DNA from: Hemileia vastatrix
Taxonomy: Eukaryota; Basidiomycota; Pucciniomycetes; Pucciniales; Zaghouaniaceae
Assembly (NCBI GenBank): GCA_030280995.1
Contig: JASXTE010000001.1
Coordinates: 26,508,106-26,572,105 of the forward strand
Direction: 5' to 3'
DNA: 64,000 nt
Shown here piece after piece: positions 53,854-64,000 of this stretch. A program made the position numbers and the translations under genes. The number at the start of each line of letters is the position of its first letter. Positions within the stretch are counted from its first letter, which is position 1. The notes below the pieces were generated by a model. It saw only the letters and a program-made list of their open reading frames with translations, ran no database searches and was not told the DNA's origin.

Positions 53854-55354
53854 TGTCAGGCTAAGGTCAAGTACAAGGACGTGAACTAGCTTGAATAGTA
53901 AGTTTTCTAGAAGATTTTAATGGTCCTATATGAATACTGTAGTTTTAATCCACTAAGTTGTAAAATATAATCAAATATAAAGGTCTCAGTAATATAATTC
54001 TCACTATTATTATATATGGCTTACAATCTTAGTAGTTGGTAGAAAAATAGATTATATAATTCAGATACTATTCAAAAGTCTTATAAAAGTACTAATTGAT
54101 ATGTATTGTAATTGATTTGGTTATATTGGTTTAATTGTAATGATAAAGAATGTAGAAAACAAGACCCAAAAACCTCCTCCTTTTATACACACTGAGTTCC
54201 CCAATAAATCCATTGATGTACTATCCAATACACAGTTAATGACGCCTCAAAACAACTAATAGACCTTCCCATCAACATCCCTAGTGACCCATGACATAAT
54301 TAGACAAGTAACAACCGCCAAAATACTGTAATAATAAGGGAGATCCATCAAAATTAAAGAAAAAGACAAAAAGAGAGTATATGCGTATAAAACAATGATA
54401 TAAAAGACTAAAGGGGACTTTTTAAGGTTAATAATAGCTTAATAATAAGGGGGATTTACTGTAGAAATAATGGGGCTAATCCTGACATTATACTACGTGA
54501 AATTCCCATTCAAAAATAACCAAAATTGACTGAGAAGCCACCCAAAAACTTAAAAAAGAGCGTGAGATGTGGGGTAACTACATGCAGTTCTTGGCAGGCA
54601 CTTGCATGGGAAAATCCTTGACTAAAATTAGGCGAATTTAAGCGTGGTGATGAAATAAAGTGCCAAGAGTGAGGTTATTAATGAAATTAGTGCATATAAA
54701 CAAGGTCAATGCATTATTAATTAAGCTAGGACACTAAATAAGTGCCTGTCGCCTATTTTAGTGTGCTTCCCCACAGTGGGCGTAGAATGTGGGGTAATTA
54801 TAGTGTGAAAAAGCTAACTTTGCTAAAAATGAAGCTATTCACACGGGAAAAAAGCAGGCAGTATGTGGCCAGTACACAGAAGCCATTTCTGGCATAAAAA
54901 ACACCAAATTTGAAAAGTGTTATTTTTATGCATTTAAATAGCCAAATCAATAGTTCTAATTGAGCCCAATTGATCTGTCAAAACGCAATTTTGATATTCT
55001 CAATTTTATAGCGCATATAGTCAACTTTTAAGTGAAATAAAGTGCATTTCTTGTTTTTTGCATAAAACAATGAATATAACAGCTTTAAGTGTACTTAAAA
55101 ATTATGTAGCCTTATACTTAAGGTTCTTAAGATTACCCTAACATATTCCAACTTAATATTAAGTACATAAGACCTATAAAAGGTGGATATATGCGTGTAT
55201 ATAAGGTGTTATAATGGCATTTTTTGTGTATTATCATAATTTTACTTATGTATACTATTTGTGTACTCTTATTTATTGTTCCCATGTATAGTTCATGTGT
55301 TTAACATAACTTATAATCACTTTTTACTCAGTCCTGGAGATATACAGGCTGACA
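53854..55354 (-). repeat. 5' LTR of element C
   Basis: 1,501 bp; the upstream flank in element direction is the target duplication AAACT (55355-55359). TATA-like box at about 54179-54188 on the minus strand. The ORF 55261-55455 crosses its edge and is spurious. Confidence 0.97.
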
Positions 55355-56070
55355 AAACTACTGGACATTTAAACTGTGAAAAGAGAATCAAAATTATTTT
55401 AATGATTCAAATTGTTGTTATTTTCAAAACAAAATATAAATTATTGAGTTTTTGACAAAACAAATTTTTTTTTTAAATTTTTATCAAAAATCAACTAATT
55501 AACCAAAAAAATGTAATACAAATAAATGTAATTACAATTTTTTTTATTAAGAAATAACAATAATTAAAATGGGACCAACCAAAAAAGGTTTATAAGTCAA
55601 CCAAAATAATTAATACCAAAAATAATATATTGGCAATATTGGGAGTAAGTACTGAGTACTATTATGGTTAACCAATAAACAAAAAATAATAAAATTAATT
55701 TAATAATTTATTAAAAATTAATTGTATTCTAGGACTAAGAGTTTTACTCTATTATGGTCAACTAGGAAAAAAAATTAAAAAATAATGAACACTTACACTC
55801 AGTGAATCAGCAATTAAGCCACAAGCACTGTTATTGCAGTAAAAATATAATAATATGAGTGAGAGGTGCAAAGGTTAACTTACTATAGTGATCGTCAAAT
55901 CACCTGAAAATAATATATGATATAATTTAATATAAACCTAAATGATCGAACCCAAGTTCAAAACACGGTCGCAGCAAAAATTTTACTTTTTGGTTTGGGT
56001 GGTCCATGCGCTATGTCATTTTTCACAAGTATTGTATTTGTTGACATTGTTTCTAATGGCACCCAATTAT
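55355..56070 (-). other. Leader of element B' with its primer-binding site
   Basis: Sequence between the 5' LTR of B' and the point where C inserted. On the minus strand TGGGTGCCAT (56065-56056) near the LTR is the primer site, with the same first eight bases as element C. The rest is AT-rich without a recognised protein. GGGTTCGATC near 55945 on the minus strand resembles a tRNA B box, but no tRNA fold is visible. Confidence 0.7.
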
Positions 56071-57355
56071 TGGCTGGTCATCTAAAAGAAGGAGAAGAAG
56101 AGACAAAGAACAGAGAAGAGGAGGAGGAAATAGAGGGAAAGTGTTATAAAAGATAAAGAAATGAAATAATAAAAATGAAATAATTATTCTAAGAGAAAGA
56201 GGCGGTGAGATTCCTTGGGATTTGATACAGTAGTGAGGGTTATTAAATTATAATATATTTATTTAAATAAGAATTATTTTCAATGTGTGGAAAACACTAT
56301 TATTATTATTAGACCTATTGCAACCTGTAGTTATCTATATAGAATTTAAATTAGATTTGTAATACTAATAAAAAGAATAATAAATGTGTTTATATTAAAA
56401 GTATGTTCAAGTTTGAGTGTATTATAAATGATGCAGCTACAGGGGATTATCCAAAGCCTTTTATAGGCAAAGGACCCTCTGAAGCGACACAAATGAGTAC
56501 TTACAAAAGAGTAATAAAATGAAACAGGAATATAAAAGAATAGAACTAAACATAGAGATTGAGAGAAAAACATGAGACAATAAACTAAACCCCTGAGTAA
56601 GTAACCAATTTTCCCACCATAACTTCTTAAAACAATTAATTAAAATAATTAGTAACCAAGTAAGTCTGAAACATGAGAGCAGTGAGTAAAATAACCCAAA
56701 ACAGATATTACAGTGAGATGTAAAGGGTTTAATTAAAACAATTAGAATTATTTTCATGCCAAAATCCATGTTATCAATTCAATACAGTATAAAGCAATTT
56801 TAATTAATTGTTTCAACTATGTAATTAGTTCAATAATTAGTTTAAATGAAACATATAATTAATTTAATGATATTTCTAATTTAAAGTGAGAATTTTAATA
56901 CCATGTTATTAAATAAGTGTTATAATTTATTTAATAATTTTACTGACACAATTAAGGGTCAAAAAAGCGCCCAATATTATTGTTTGATAAAATATGAAAA
57001 GTTTTATTTAATATATAAATTTAATTAATTAATTTAATTACATTATAAGTCAATTTTACACTTATAATTATAATATATGTTTATAATTAATTAATTAATA
57101 ATTTATATTTATTAAATACATAGAAATGTGCTATGATTTATAGAATATAAAATATATCATTCTTAATTTAAATGTATAAATAATTTATATAACAATAAAA
57201 TTAATATAAAACTTATATTTAATAAGATACTTATATAATTTTATTATGCAATAAAATATTAATTTATATACATAAAAATGCATAATTTACACCCTCTTTC
57301 AGGTCCAATAAATTAAAATATCATTTACTGGGCTCCTGGTATAGCCTGGCTGACA
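56071..57355 (-). repeat. 5' LTR of element B'
   Basis: 1,285 bp, TGTCAGCCAGGC to ATGACCAGCCA on the minus strand, outer flank TTAAT. It is homologous to the B LTRs but far more different (about a third of positions by eye) than the left B LTR is from the right-arm solo LTR. The minus-strand TATAAAAGG box is at about 56456-56464. It therefore belongs to another subfamily than the 3' LTR of the composite. Confidence 0.88.
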
Positions 57356-57650
57356 TTAATCATCAAACAAAATGATAAAAGTATACTACAGGTCCCTCAT
57401 ACCCTTTTTGAAAGCAACCAACCCTCACCATAAGTGTCTTATAATGGAGAAACCCTACTCCTATTCACACATCTAAAAAAAAAAAAAAAACCAAAGCCTT
57501 TCAATCATAATCTAATCAACTAAAATAAGAAATTAAAATAACTTGCTTCAATCACTTGATTTAATTCCAATTGTGAATCTATGGAACATCATGATGACAT
57601 ATATTCATCAGTTGTTATAACTGAAAAAAAATGAATGAAGAATGGAATAA
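57356..57650 (+). pseudogene. Middle part of a Tc1-like transposase, right side
   Basis: Plus strand. YYRSLIPFLKATNPHHKCLI, then PTPIHTSK (the region after the second catalytic Asp; the Asp itself is lost), an A-run, and QSLDLIPIVNLWNIMMTY, which is the degraded DLNPIENLW block. It is cut on the left by the B' LTR and on the right by the solo LTR at 57651, after which the same gene continues at 58790. Confidence 0.8.
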
Positions 57651-58789
57651 TGTCAGCCAGGCTATTCCAGGAGTCCAGTAAATGATATATAAATTATAAA
57701 ACCTTAAAGAGTGGGTAAGACTTGTATTTAATGAATATAACTTAATATTTTATTGCATAATGAAATTATATAAGAATTTTATTATATACAAGTGTTACAT
57801 TAAATTTATTGGTTATATATATTTTTATATACAATTAAATTGAGCATAATATAATATATTCTACAAATAATGGCGCATTTTTATGTATTTAATAATTATA
57901 AATTTATATTTAATTAATTAAAAAACATATATTATAATTACAAGTGTAAAATTGATTTATAATATATTTAAATTAATTACTTAAATTTATATATTAAATA
58001 ATACCTCTCATATGATACTAAACAATAATTAAGGACGCTTCTTTTGACCCTTAATTGTGTTAGAAAAAACAAATAAATTAATTTGGACTAAATTGAGATT
58101 AATTGCTTGTTTTGTTGCGTCAAATTATTTTTTTGTTTCACTTAAAATGTCCTTTAATCAGAATGTACCATCTGTTTGGAATTATATTTCTCATAGTTCC
58201 TATGTTTCCAATCTTGTTTAGTTATTCACTATTGTCACTTACTGATTTGGGAATTAATGGCGGGGAATTTGGATTCTTAATTGGGGTTTTAATTATTTGT
58301 TTCATGTTTTTCTCTATATTGTTATGTTTCATTTACTCTTTTGATATATTTGTTTTATTCCATTCTAATCCTTGTATTTACAAAGATAGTAGCGCTTCAG
58401 AGGACCCATTGCCTATAAAAGGGCCTTGGATAATCCCCTGTAGCCTCATCACTTATTACACACTCAACAAATTAAATAACCAATTTATTACGTTTATATT
58501 TTTTTATTAGTAATACAAATCTAATTTAAATTCTATACAACAAATCAAAGGTTGCTTTAAGTCTGATAGTAATTAAAATTGTTTGCCGCGCAGAACCCTT
58601 ACATTTAATAATATTAATGTTAATAAAATCTAAGTTTTTGTCACCTCTCAAAGTTGCTCACCATTGTTTCCCTCTCAAATAAATTAAATATATATTTTTT
58701 TGGTTTATTTCTTTATTTTCCCTTGTCCTCCTCCTTCTCTCCTCCTTTTTCTCCTATTTTTCCTACCTCTTCTAGACGACTGACCGACA
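57651..58789 (+). mobile_element. Solo LTR of family B in the right arm
   Basis: 1,139 bp, TGTCAGCCAGGC to TGACCGACA, with perfect target duplication AATAA on both sides (57646-57650, 58790-58794), inside a Tc1 transposase. It is the same insertion site as the left-arm B LTR, whose outer flank TTATT is the reverse complement. The last 260 bp are nearly identical to that LTR and the first 870 bp differ by about 5%, a mosaic expected from recombination between the two LTRs of a full element. TATAAAAGG box at 58414-58422. Confidence 0.95.
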
Positions 58790-59102
58790 AATAATGTCTT
58801 ATATTTATATTGGGAGGACCTTACAGACAACATGTTAGATAACTTGATGAAGTCTATGTCAAAAGGATGTAGACAGTAGTAGATGCCTCTAGGAGGGGGG
58901 GTGGGAGAGAGCCTACTTGTTGGTGAACAAATTAAAAATTTTGTTGACATGATAACTAGAAATTTAGAAGTTAGAGATGTTATTTAGCCATTATACACCT
59001 TTGTAATGAAGACTAAGTGTTAGCTTTGAGAGAAATGAGAACCAAGAATAATAAATAAAAATAAAAATTCATGAGGTAGGACACACTTATTGCTGGCCAC
59101 TG
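58790..59102 (+). pseudogene. 3' end of the right-arm Tc1 element
   Basis: Continues the transposase after the solo LTR: NMLDNLMKSMSKRM, stop, TVVDAS. It ends with the terminal repeat GCTGGCCACTG followed by TA (59103-59104). Mirror of 32174-32487 with one or two base differences. Together with 57356-57650 it shows the gene that B originally entered. Confidence 0.82.
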
Positions 59103-59868
59103 TACAGTGTGATGCTATATTCCAAGATATCATCCCAAATTTCTTACTTGGGGTTAGAAATGTCAAACATGAGATCAACTATTCTTGCACCAAATTTTTT
59201 TCTTTTTGAAACCCCCATTTAGCCCACCCATCCCCTCCCCTAATCCACTGAAAATCTGGTCCAGCTACCCAAAAGCCACACATTATCCTCTTTATTTTTT
59301 TTATTCATTCTCTCTCTTCTGTTTCACACTTTATCTTATCTCACCACCACCACCACCACCAAACTCTTTTTGTGGTTAGGATTTTACTTTCTTATTCATT
59401 AAACAACATTATCACATAATATTATTTCTTTCTTTTTTTTTTTTTGTTTCTTCTTTCTAGTTTTAATTCTATTATGCCTTCTCCCCCACCCCCCCCTGCA
59501 AAAAAAAAACTAGCACTTTAATGTTGATCCAACTAACCTAGAATGAGATTTAGAATTGTGACGTATTGGTTAGTAAACAAAAAAAATAAAAAAAAATAGA
59601 TAAATCAAATTATGATGCTTGTTTTGGAAGTGAGTCATTTACACATGTGAGATACCCACCTGTCTCAAAAATCTGTCGGTATAAAACACAACATGGCCAT
59701 TGAACTATTAAAAAAAAAAAAAAAAAAAAAAAAAGAGGCTTCTTCTTTTACTGGTTTTGGAGTATCAGAAAAAATATTATCAAAAATGGAATCACCTCAT
59801 TTTCTGAAAAAAAATATTCTAAATTCAAAATGTGTTTTGGAAAAGAGATAATGTAAATCCTCTGCATA
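59103..59868. other. Right-arm spacer with homopolymers
   Basis: Mirror of 31406-32173: CCA repeat (59345-59360), T-rich tract, C-rich run (59485-59500), and a 26-bp poly-A run near 59709-59734. No gene was recognised. Confidence 0.6.
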
Positions 59869-60180
<312 letters not shown>

Positions 60181-60181
60181 A

Positions 60182-60838
60182 TTTTCAACTATTGGGTTCT
60201 GTAATTAAGTATGATTTAGACAAATCAATTGATCTAAGATTCAATACACAAGATTTAGAGGATTCTCCCAAAAATTCTGTTCCTGAGAAAAATGATGCTG
60301 TATTTGTGATCTTGAATTACTCCTCTGAAACATTTTCATTTACCTTTTACTATTATTTGTTGTTTTTCGATTTAATAAAATCTATATCAATTATGAAGCA
60401 GACTCAAGTTGGAGTAAATGAAGATAATTTTCATGAAAATTTGGATGTGGACTGCTGTGTAGAAGATAAGCCCATGAACACACCAAATAGATTTAAAAGA
60501 AGAGCTTCAACATCTTTTAAAAACCATCAATCCATTTCAAAATGTGTCTTATTTGCTTATAGTGAAATTGTTGAAAAATATGAAGCATGTAAAGCTTTTT
60601 GATTTGTTTAATTTCTATATGATTTTTTATTTTTGACTTTTCCTTGATCTTTCAGTAAAACATGTTTCAGAAAAAGAACAAGTACAGTTGGAAATGATGA
60701 AAATGGAGTCTCAAGAATAGAAGTCTGAAAACCAAGGTGATGATGACCTAGAATTTGAAAAAGAAAAATTACAGTTCCAACATGAAAAATGGAATCAAAA
60801 TAAAAAAAACTGGCAGACAAAACTTGATGTTAGCATGT
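60182..60838 (+). pseudogene. Spliced coiled-coil protein gene of unknown function, right arm
   Basis: First exon open to 60588; the first ATG in frame is 60393 (MKQTQVGVNEDNFHENLDVD), but the open frame starts earlier. It contains a basic RFKRRASTSFKNHQ stretch and ends KYEA. A 67-nt intron 60589-60655 (GTAAAG to TTCAG) joins in frame to LKHVSEKEQVQLEMMKMES, a Glu/Lys/Gln-rich coiled coil. A TAG then interrupts QE-KSEN, and coiled coil resumes (FEKEKLQFQHEKWNQNKKN). This copy lacks 135 bp present in the left arm. The plan (acidic part, basic part, long coiled coil) recalls proteins that accompany DNA transposons in fungi and plants, but I cannot name a family. Confidence 0.45.
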
Positions 60839-60877
60839 CTAAAATGTGTGCATGTGTGAATGTGTGTGTGTGTGCGT

Positions 60878-60895
60878 GGGGGGGGGGAGGGAGGG
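60878..60895 (+). other. G-rich run with quadruplex potential
   Basis: Ten consecutive G, then AGGGAGGG, after a TG-rich stretch. The mirror copy is the C-rich run at about 30306-30323. Such runs can form G-quadruplexes and are also common sequencing and assembly trouble spots. Confidence 0.6.
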
Positions 60896-61174
60896 AAATC
60901 AACAACTGAAATTAAACATTTTCATGATTTATTGGATTAATTTTTGAATTTTTTTTATTTCTTTTTGATGATCATGTCTTAGTATGCTGAATTTGAAAAG
61001 GTCATTAATTGAATAAGGATTTTATTTATTTATTGGAATTTTGTTTTGAAAAACTCTGACATACAACCTTGCTTGCAAAAGGGTTGAATGATTCAATATT
61101 TTTATCTTTTAATTTCTTTTTTCTTTAGTGGTGGATATGCAATTTATATGTATTCAAGTCTCCCAGTGGGTTGA

Positions 61175-61898
61175 TGTCAGCCTGGCTACTAATTTACCCA
61201 GTAAATAATTAATTATTTACTAGAGTAGAGATATGCCTTTACTTCTCATTTAATGAATTAAATTTAATTTATAAATTTCTTAAACATTTTTGACCAATTA
61301 ATAGGTAAAAACAAGTAAAGATATAATTCTATTTTTTCCTCATATATTTTATTCTGTGAAAGCATCCTCATGAAAGCTGAAGAGAAAACTAAAAATATTA
61401 AATATTAAATCAAATATTTTTATTTTTACCTTGAAATTTACAGAAAATTAAAATAACTAAAATAAAATGGACATATACAGTCAAATACACTATATGTGTA
61501 CATTCTTTATAGAACAAATCTAATATCTGAAATGTCTAGTTGTGGAATTTTTCTTTGTCTGATACTCTTGTATATAGAATTTTTTGATTCCGTAGCTTCT
61601 CTCCTTATTTCATATATAAGGCCTCTCAATCTGGCTGTTTTCATTCATTTCATTCTTACTTTAAAAATTTATTATACATATACAAAACACATCTATTACT
61701 ACTGTTACTACCTTTGTATTTACATCTACATACTTCTAAGCTTTCAAAGTAATAATAAAAATAATCTTTTTACCTTTTCATTGAGTATTAAATTATAAAG
61801 ATAAAAAATGTGTACCTCTTTTGAAAACTTGAGTTTTTCCCACCTTCATTGCCATTGGACCGCCATAAAATCTTCTAGACCAAAAGCACCCCTTAACA
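61175..61898 (+). mobile_element. Solo LTR, family D, right arm
   Basis: 724 bp, TGTCAGCCTGGC to CCCCTTAACA. Flanks GTTGA and GTTAA. TATATAAG box at 61613-61620. It lies between the coiled-coil gene and the oxygenase remnant. The ORF 61496-61798 inside it has no motif. Confidence 0.8.
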
Positions 61899-62135
61899 GT
61901 TAATACCTTACCTCATTACTTTGAAACTCATTCATATTGCATTTTGTATCACATTTCATAACATATTTCATAATTCATTTCATAGTGCATATCATAATTC
62001 TTTCATCATCCAATTATTCTTCCAGACTCTCCCACCTATCTTTCTTTTTATTTATTTTTCTTCCCTTCTTAAAGCAAGCCAAGTTATTTTTTTTTACTAT
62101 TTTACTTTAAATCATTTTTCTCAACCTTCATTTAT

Positions 62136-63325
62136 TTGACACCCAATCTTTATTATTTATTCTATTTTCTATTTTCTTTCATTTTTTTTGGACATGTTTG
62201 CAAGTCATTTACAAAGAATTTTTTTTCCAAAACACTTCAGAGACAGTTTTCTATGTCCTCTTCATCTCTTTCATCTTTAACTTCCCTCTCTTCAATCAAA
62301 TATTTAAAAAAATATCCTTTTCTTCACTTTTGTCATTTTCTTCAATCAAATCTTCAAAAGAATCAAACATTATTTTTAATAGAAAAACAACAATTTATCA
62401 GGAGAAGATAGTTTCATATCAAAACCATAGATTAATTCAAATGAAGCAATGGTGTCAAGCATACTATGGACATTTAGAAAATATGAGTTTTCATAAAACT
62501 ACAATATGTAAGAAAAAAAGTTATCCAAAATTATTACCTGAAACAACAATCAAGTACTTAACTAGTAGTTTTGAAAAGGATATTGTTGTTGCTGCTGTGA
62601 GTAAGGGTTACAAACCTCAATATTTTTTAGAGGCTCATTCATTCAATGGAGTTCAAGATGAATATTTCAAGAAATTATCAGATCTTATATACACTTTATA
62701 TCAGATGGCTTTGGTTTGACAAAATTTGAATAATAAATGATATGCTAGGAGGTATTCTGATTGGACTTGGATGGAGACATGGTTATGAAAAGTTAAAATC
62801 TCTTACTAAGAGTTTATCTTGATTTAATTTGATGAAATATATTGTCTTACTCCAATACTAGGTATATATTCTTTACTTGAAAATATATGTTCATGTTTTT
62901 GGTTAAAGATTAAAAAAATTATGTATTTGTGCTTTTGAATCTAATCATGAACTAACTATGAAAGCAGGATTACCAAATTGGACAGATATGGAATGGATTG
63001 AGCTAGAAGATGATTAAATCTTTTTCTTCTAATGTTATCATCAACTTTCAAAGATTTTATAACAAAATTCATGTTGACAAAAATGATTTTAAATTTCTTA
63101 CATTTGGTCTTTTCTGTAATATCAATTCCATCACTGGTCAGCCAATTCCTTCACCTCCTTTAGTCAAAGACAATGGAATATACTTCCTGGATCATAAATT
63201 TATTATTGACTTTTGGATTAGGTAATGGAGTTGTGGAAGCAATTCAGAATTCTTCTCAAGATAATCATCAAAAAACACAAGCACCTTCAGGAGTAGAATC
63301 TTGTAAAAAAGTTTACTTATTTTAG
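62136..63325 (+). pseudogene. TET/JBP-like 2OG-Fe(II) oxygenase remnant, right arm
   Basis: Members of this fungal family are predicted to oxidise 5-methyl bases in nucleic acid. Pieces in order: 62198-62719 (WCQAYYGHLENMSF, YLTSSFEKDIVVAAVSKGY), a segment at 62742 (GGILIGLGWRHGYEKL), ELTMKAGLPNWTDMEW (about 62945), then 63010-63225. The last holds FSSNVIINFQRFYNKIHVDK, whose HVD at 63070-63078 is the HxD iron motif, followed by FLTFGLFCNINSITGQP and FLDHKFIID. After a frame change it ends GNGVVEAIQNSSQDNH, where His is the likely distal iron ligand, and a stop at 63323. The pieces use frames 2, 0, 1 and 2, so at least three frameshifts or unseen introns are needed. I recognised the family from the spacing of these motifs, not by search. 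Confidence 0.62.
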
Positions 63326-64000
63326 GCATTCTTTCCAGATCAACAAATATTTGATAAATAGAGTATGTAAAGTGAGGCATGAAGGGTCAAAGAACAGTAA
63401 ATAATTAGGGAGAGAGGCTAAGTAAGGTAAATAAAAGATTTTCAAATAATCATTTTTATTTCTTAAATTTAAAATTAATCAGTAATTAAAGATAATTAGC
63501 AGCTTTAAGTCATGGGCTTTTGAGCCTTGCTGCTGTATAAAGGTAATAGTTCAAACAATTAATTGATTGAATTAGTTTAAAATACAATTCCATGTCAAAT
63601 GTATTCTTTGGCTTCAGTCACATCAGAACTCATTGGAAGGTAGTATTCTGAATGCCATTACTCTTAGTTTGTTGATTATCTTTTTTGACTGGTTTACTTA
63701 TTAATTCATGAAATTAATATGAAAATTTGGTAATACTGATCCTCTCCCATAGTAAATTTTGGGGGAGAGTATTGCCTTTTTTTTTCTTTCTGTAATTTGG
63801 TTGGAAAATAAATTTTATAGGCATATACAAAAAAACATCAAAATGAAAAGATGAAAATATTAAAATGAAATTTTTAATCACAGCCTTTATTTTAAGAATA
63901 AAGATACATGTTTTATACATATACTTGCATGAAGACTTTCATTTAAAAATTTAACTTATCAAAAATGATATTACAAAGGAATAAAAAGATTTAAACACTA
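63326..64000. other. Outer part of the right arm to the window edge
   Basis: AT-rich mirror of 27202-27876 without a recognised gene. The arm continues beyond base 64000. Confidence 0.5.

Larger units (their letters stand above)
45714..55354 (-). mobile_element. Element C: nearly intact Ty3/gypsy chromovirus
   Basis: 9,641 bp with two 1,501-bp LTRs, flanked by the perfect target duplication AAACT (45709-45713 and 55355-55359). The LTRs show about 17 differences by eye. Primer site, ORF1, gag-pol and polypurine tract are all recognisable. Only two stops break a 1,958-codon frame. It is the youngest large insertion in the window and sits in the leader/ORF1 region of element B'. Confidence 0.97.
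32488..57355 (-). mobile_element. Composite Ty3/gypsy element B/B' on the minus strand
   Basis: In element direction: 5' LTR 57355-56071, primer site, leader, ORF1 and gag (with element C inserted at 45714-55354), pol, 3' LTR 39551-38421. Then the duplicated unit follows, with a second partial pol and LTR. The two end LTRs are different subtypes (1,285 and 1,131 bp) and the outer flanks TTAAT and TTATT do not match exactly. The 5' part therefore seems to come from another element (B') than the 3' part (B). Confidence 0.75.

Noticed and set aside
55935..55985. tRNA gene suggested by GGGTTCGATC on the minus strand
   Set aside because: Only the B-box-like string is present; no acceptor, D or anticodon stem can be paired around it.

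Overview
The window is AT-rich, repeat-dominated eukaryotic DNA, most probably from a fungus and plausibly a rust fungus (Pucciniales). Three things point that way. One ordinary host gene is split by many short GT-AG introns. The Ty3/gypsy chromovirus proteins resemble those I know from rust genomes. A TET/JBP-like dioxygenase remnant belongs to a family expanded in basidiomycetes. No database search was possible, so the taxon is an inference.

Layout. 1-4143 holds the only clear host gene, a mitochondrial-type 3-hydroxyacyl-CoA dehydrogenase rebuilt here as 11 exons and 340 codons, including a 14-nt microexon. 4833-14620 is a graveyard of older elements: a Tc1/mariner copy with recognisable inverted repeats, a second Tc1 fossil on the other strand, a decayed Ty1/copia element and a PIF/Harbinger transposase. 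14648-26233 is an old Ty3/gypsy element (A) with both LTRs and a perfect 5-bp target duplication; two solo LTRs of another family (C) sit inside its gag region.

27202-33618 and 57651-64000 are the arms of a large inverted repeat that runs off the right edge of the window. Each arm carries a broken TET/JBP-like 2OG-Fe(II) oxygenase gene, a 724-bp solo LTR (D), a spliced coiled-coil protein gene of unknown function, a long TG/CA microsatellite, and a Tc1 remnant broken by an LTR of family B. Between the arms lies a composite Ty3/gypsy element (B/B') on the minus strand. It contains an almost exact 5,933-bp tandem duplication (31757-37689 and 37690-43622). It is also interrupted by a young, nearly intact 9.6-kb chromovirus (C, 45714-55354) with a perfect target duplication AAACT.

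How the pieces relate. A, B and C share one plan: a PBS beginning TGG next to the LTR, a short ORF1 overlapping gag in another frame, a gag zinc knuckle, protease, reverse transcriptase, RNase H, integrase and a C-terminal chromodomain-like tail, and a purine-rich tract before the 3' LTR. The order of events can be partly read from the nesting. Harbinger came before A, and A before the C-family solo LTRs. B inserted into a Tc1, the region was then duplicated in inverted orientation, and B collapsed to a mosaic solo LTR in the right arm. The left B was joined to a different element, B', and C inserted into B'. The relative timing of the B/B' join, the tandem duplication and the C insertion is not fixed by the nesting. 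I found no new defence or metabolic system. The strongest unusual signals are the palindrome history, the chimeric element, the tandem duplication and the conserved two-frame arrangement at the start of gag.
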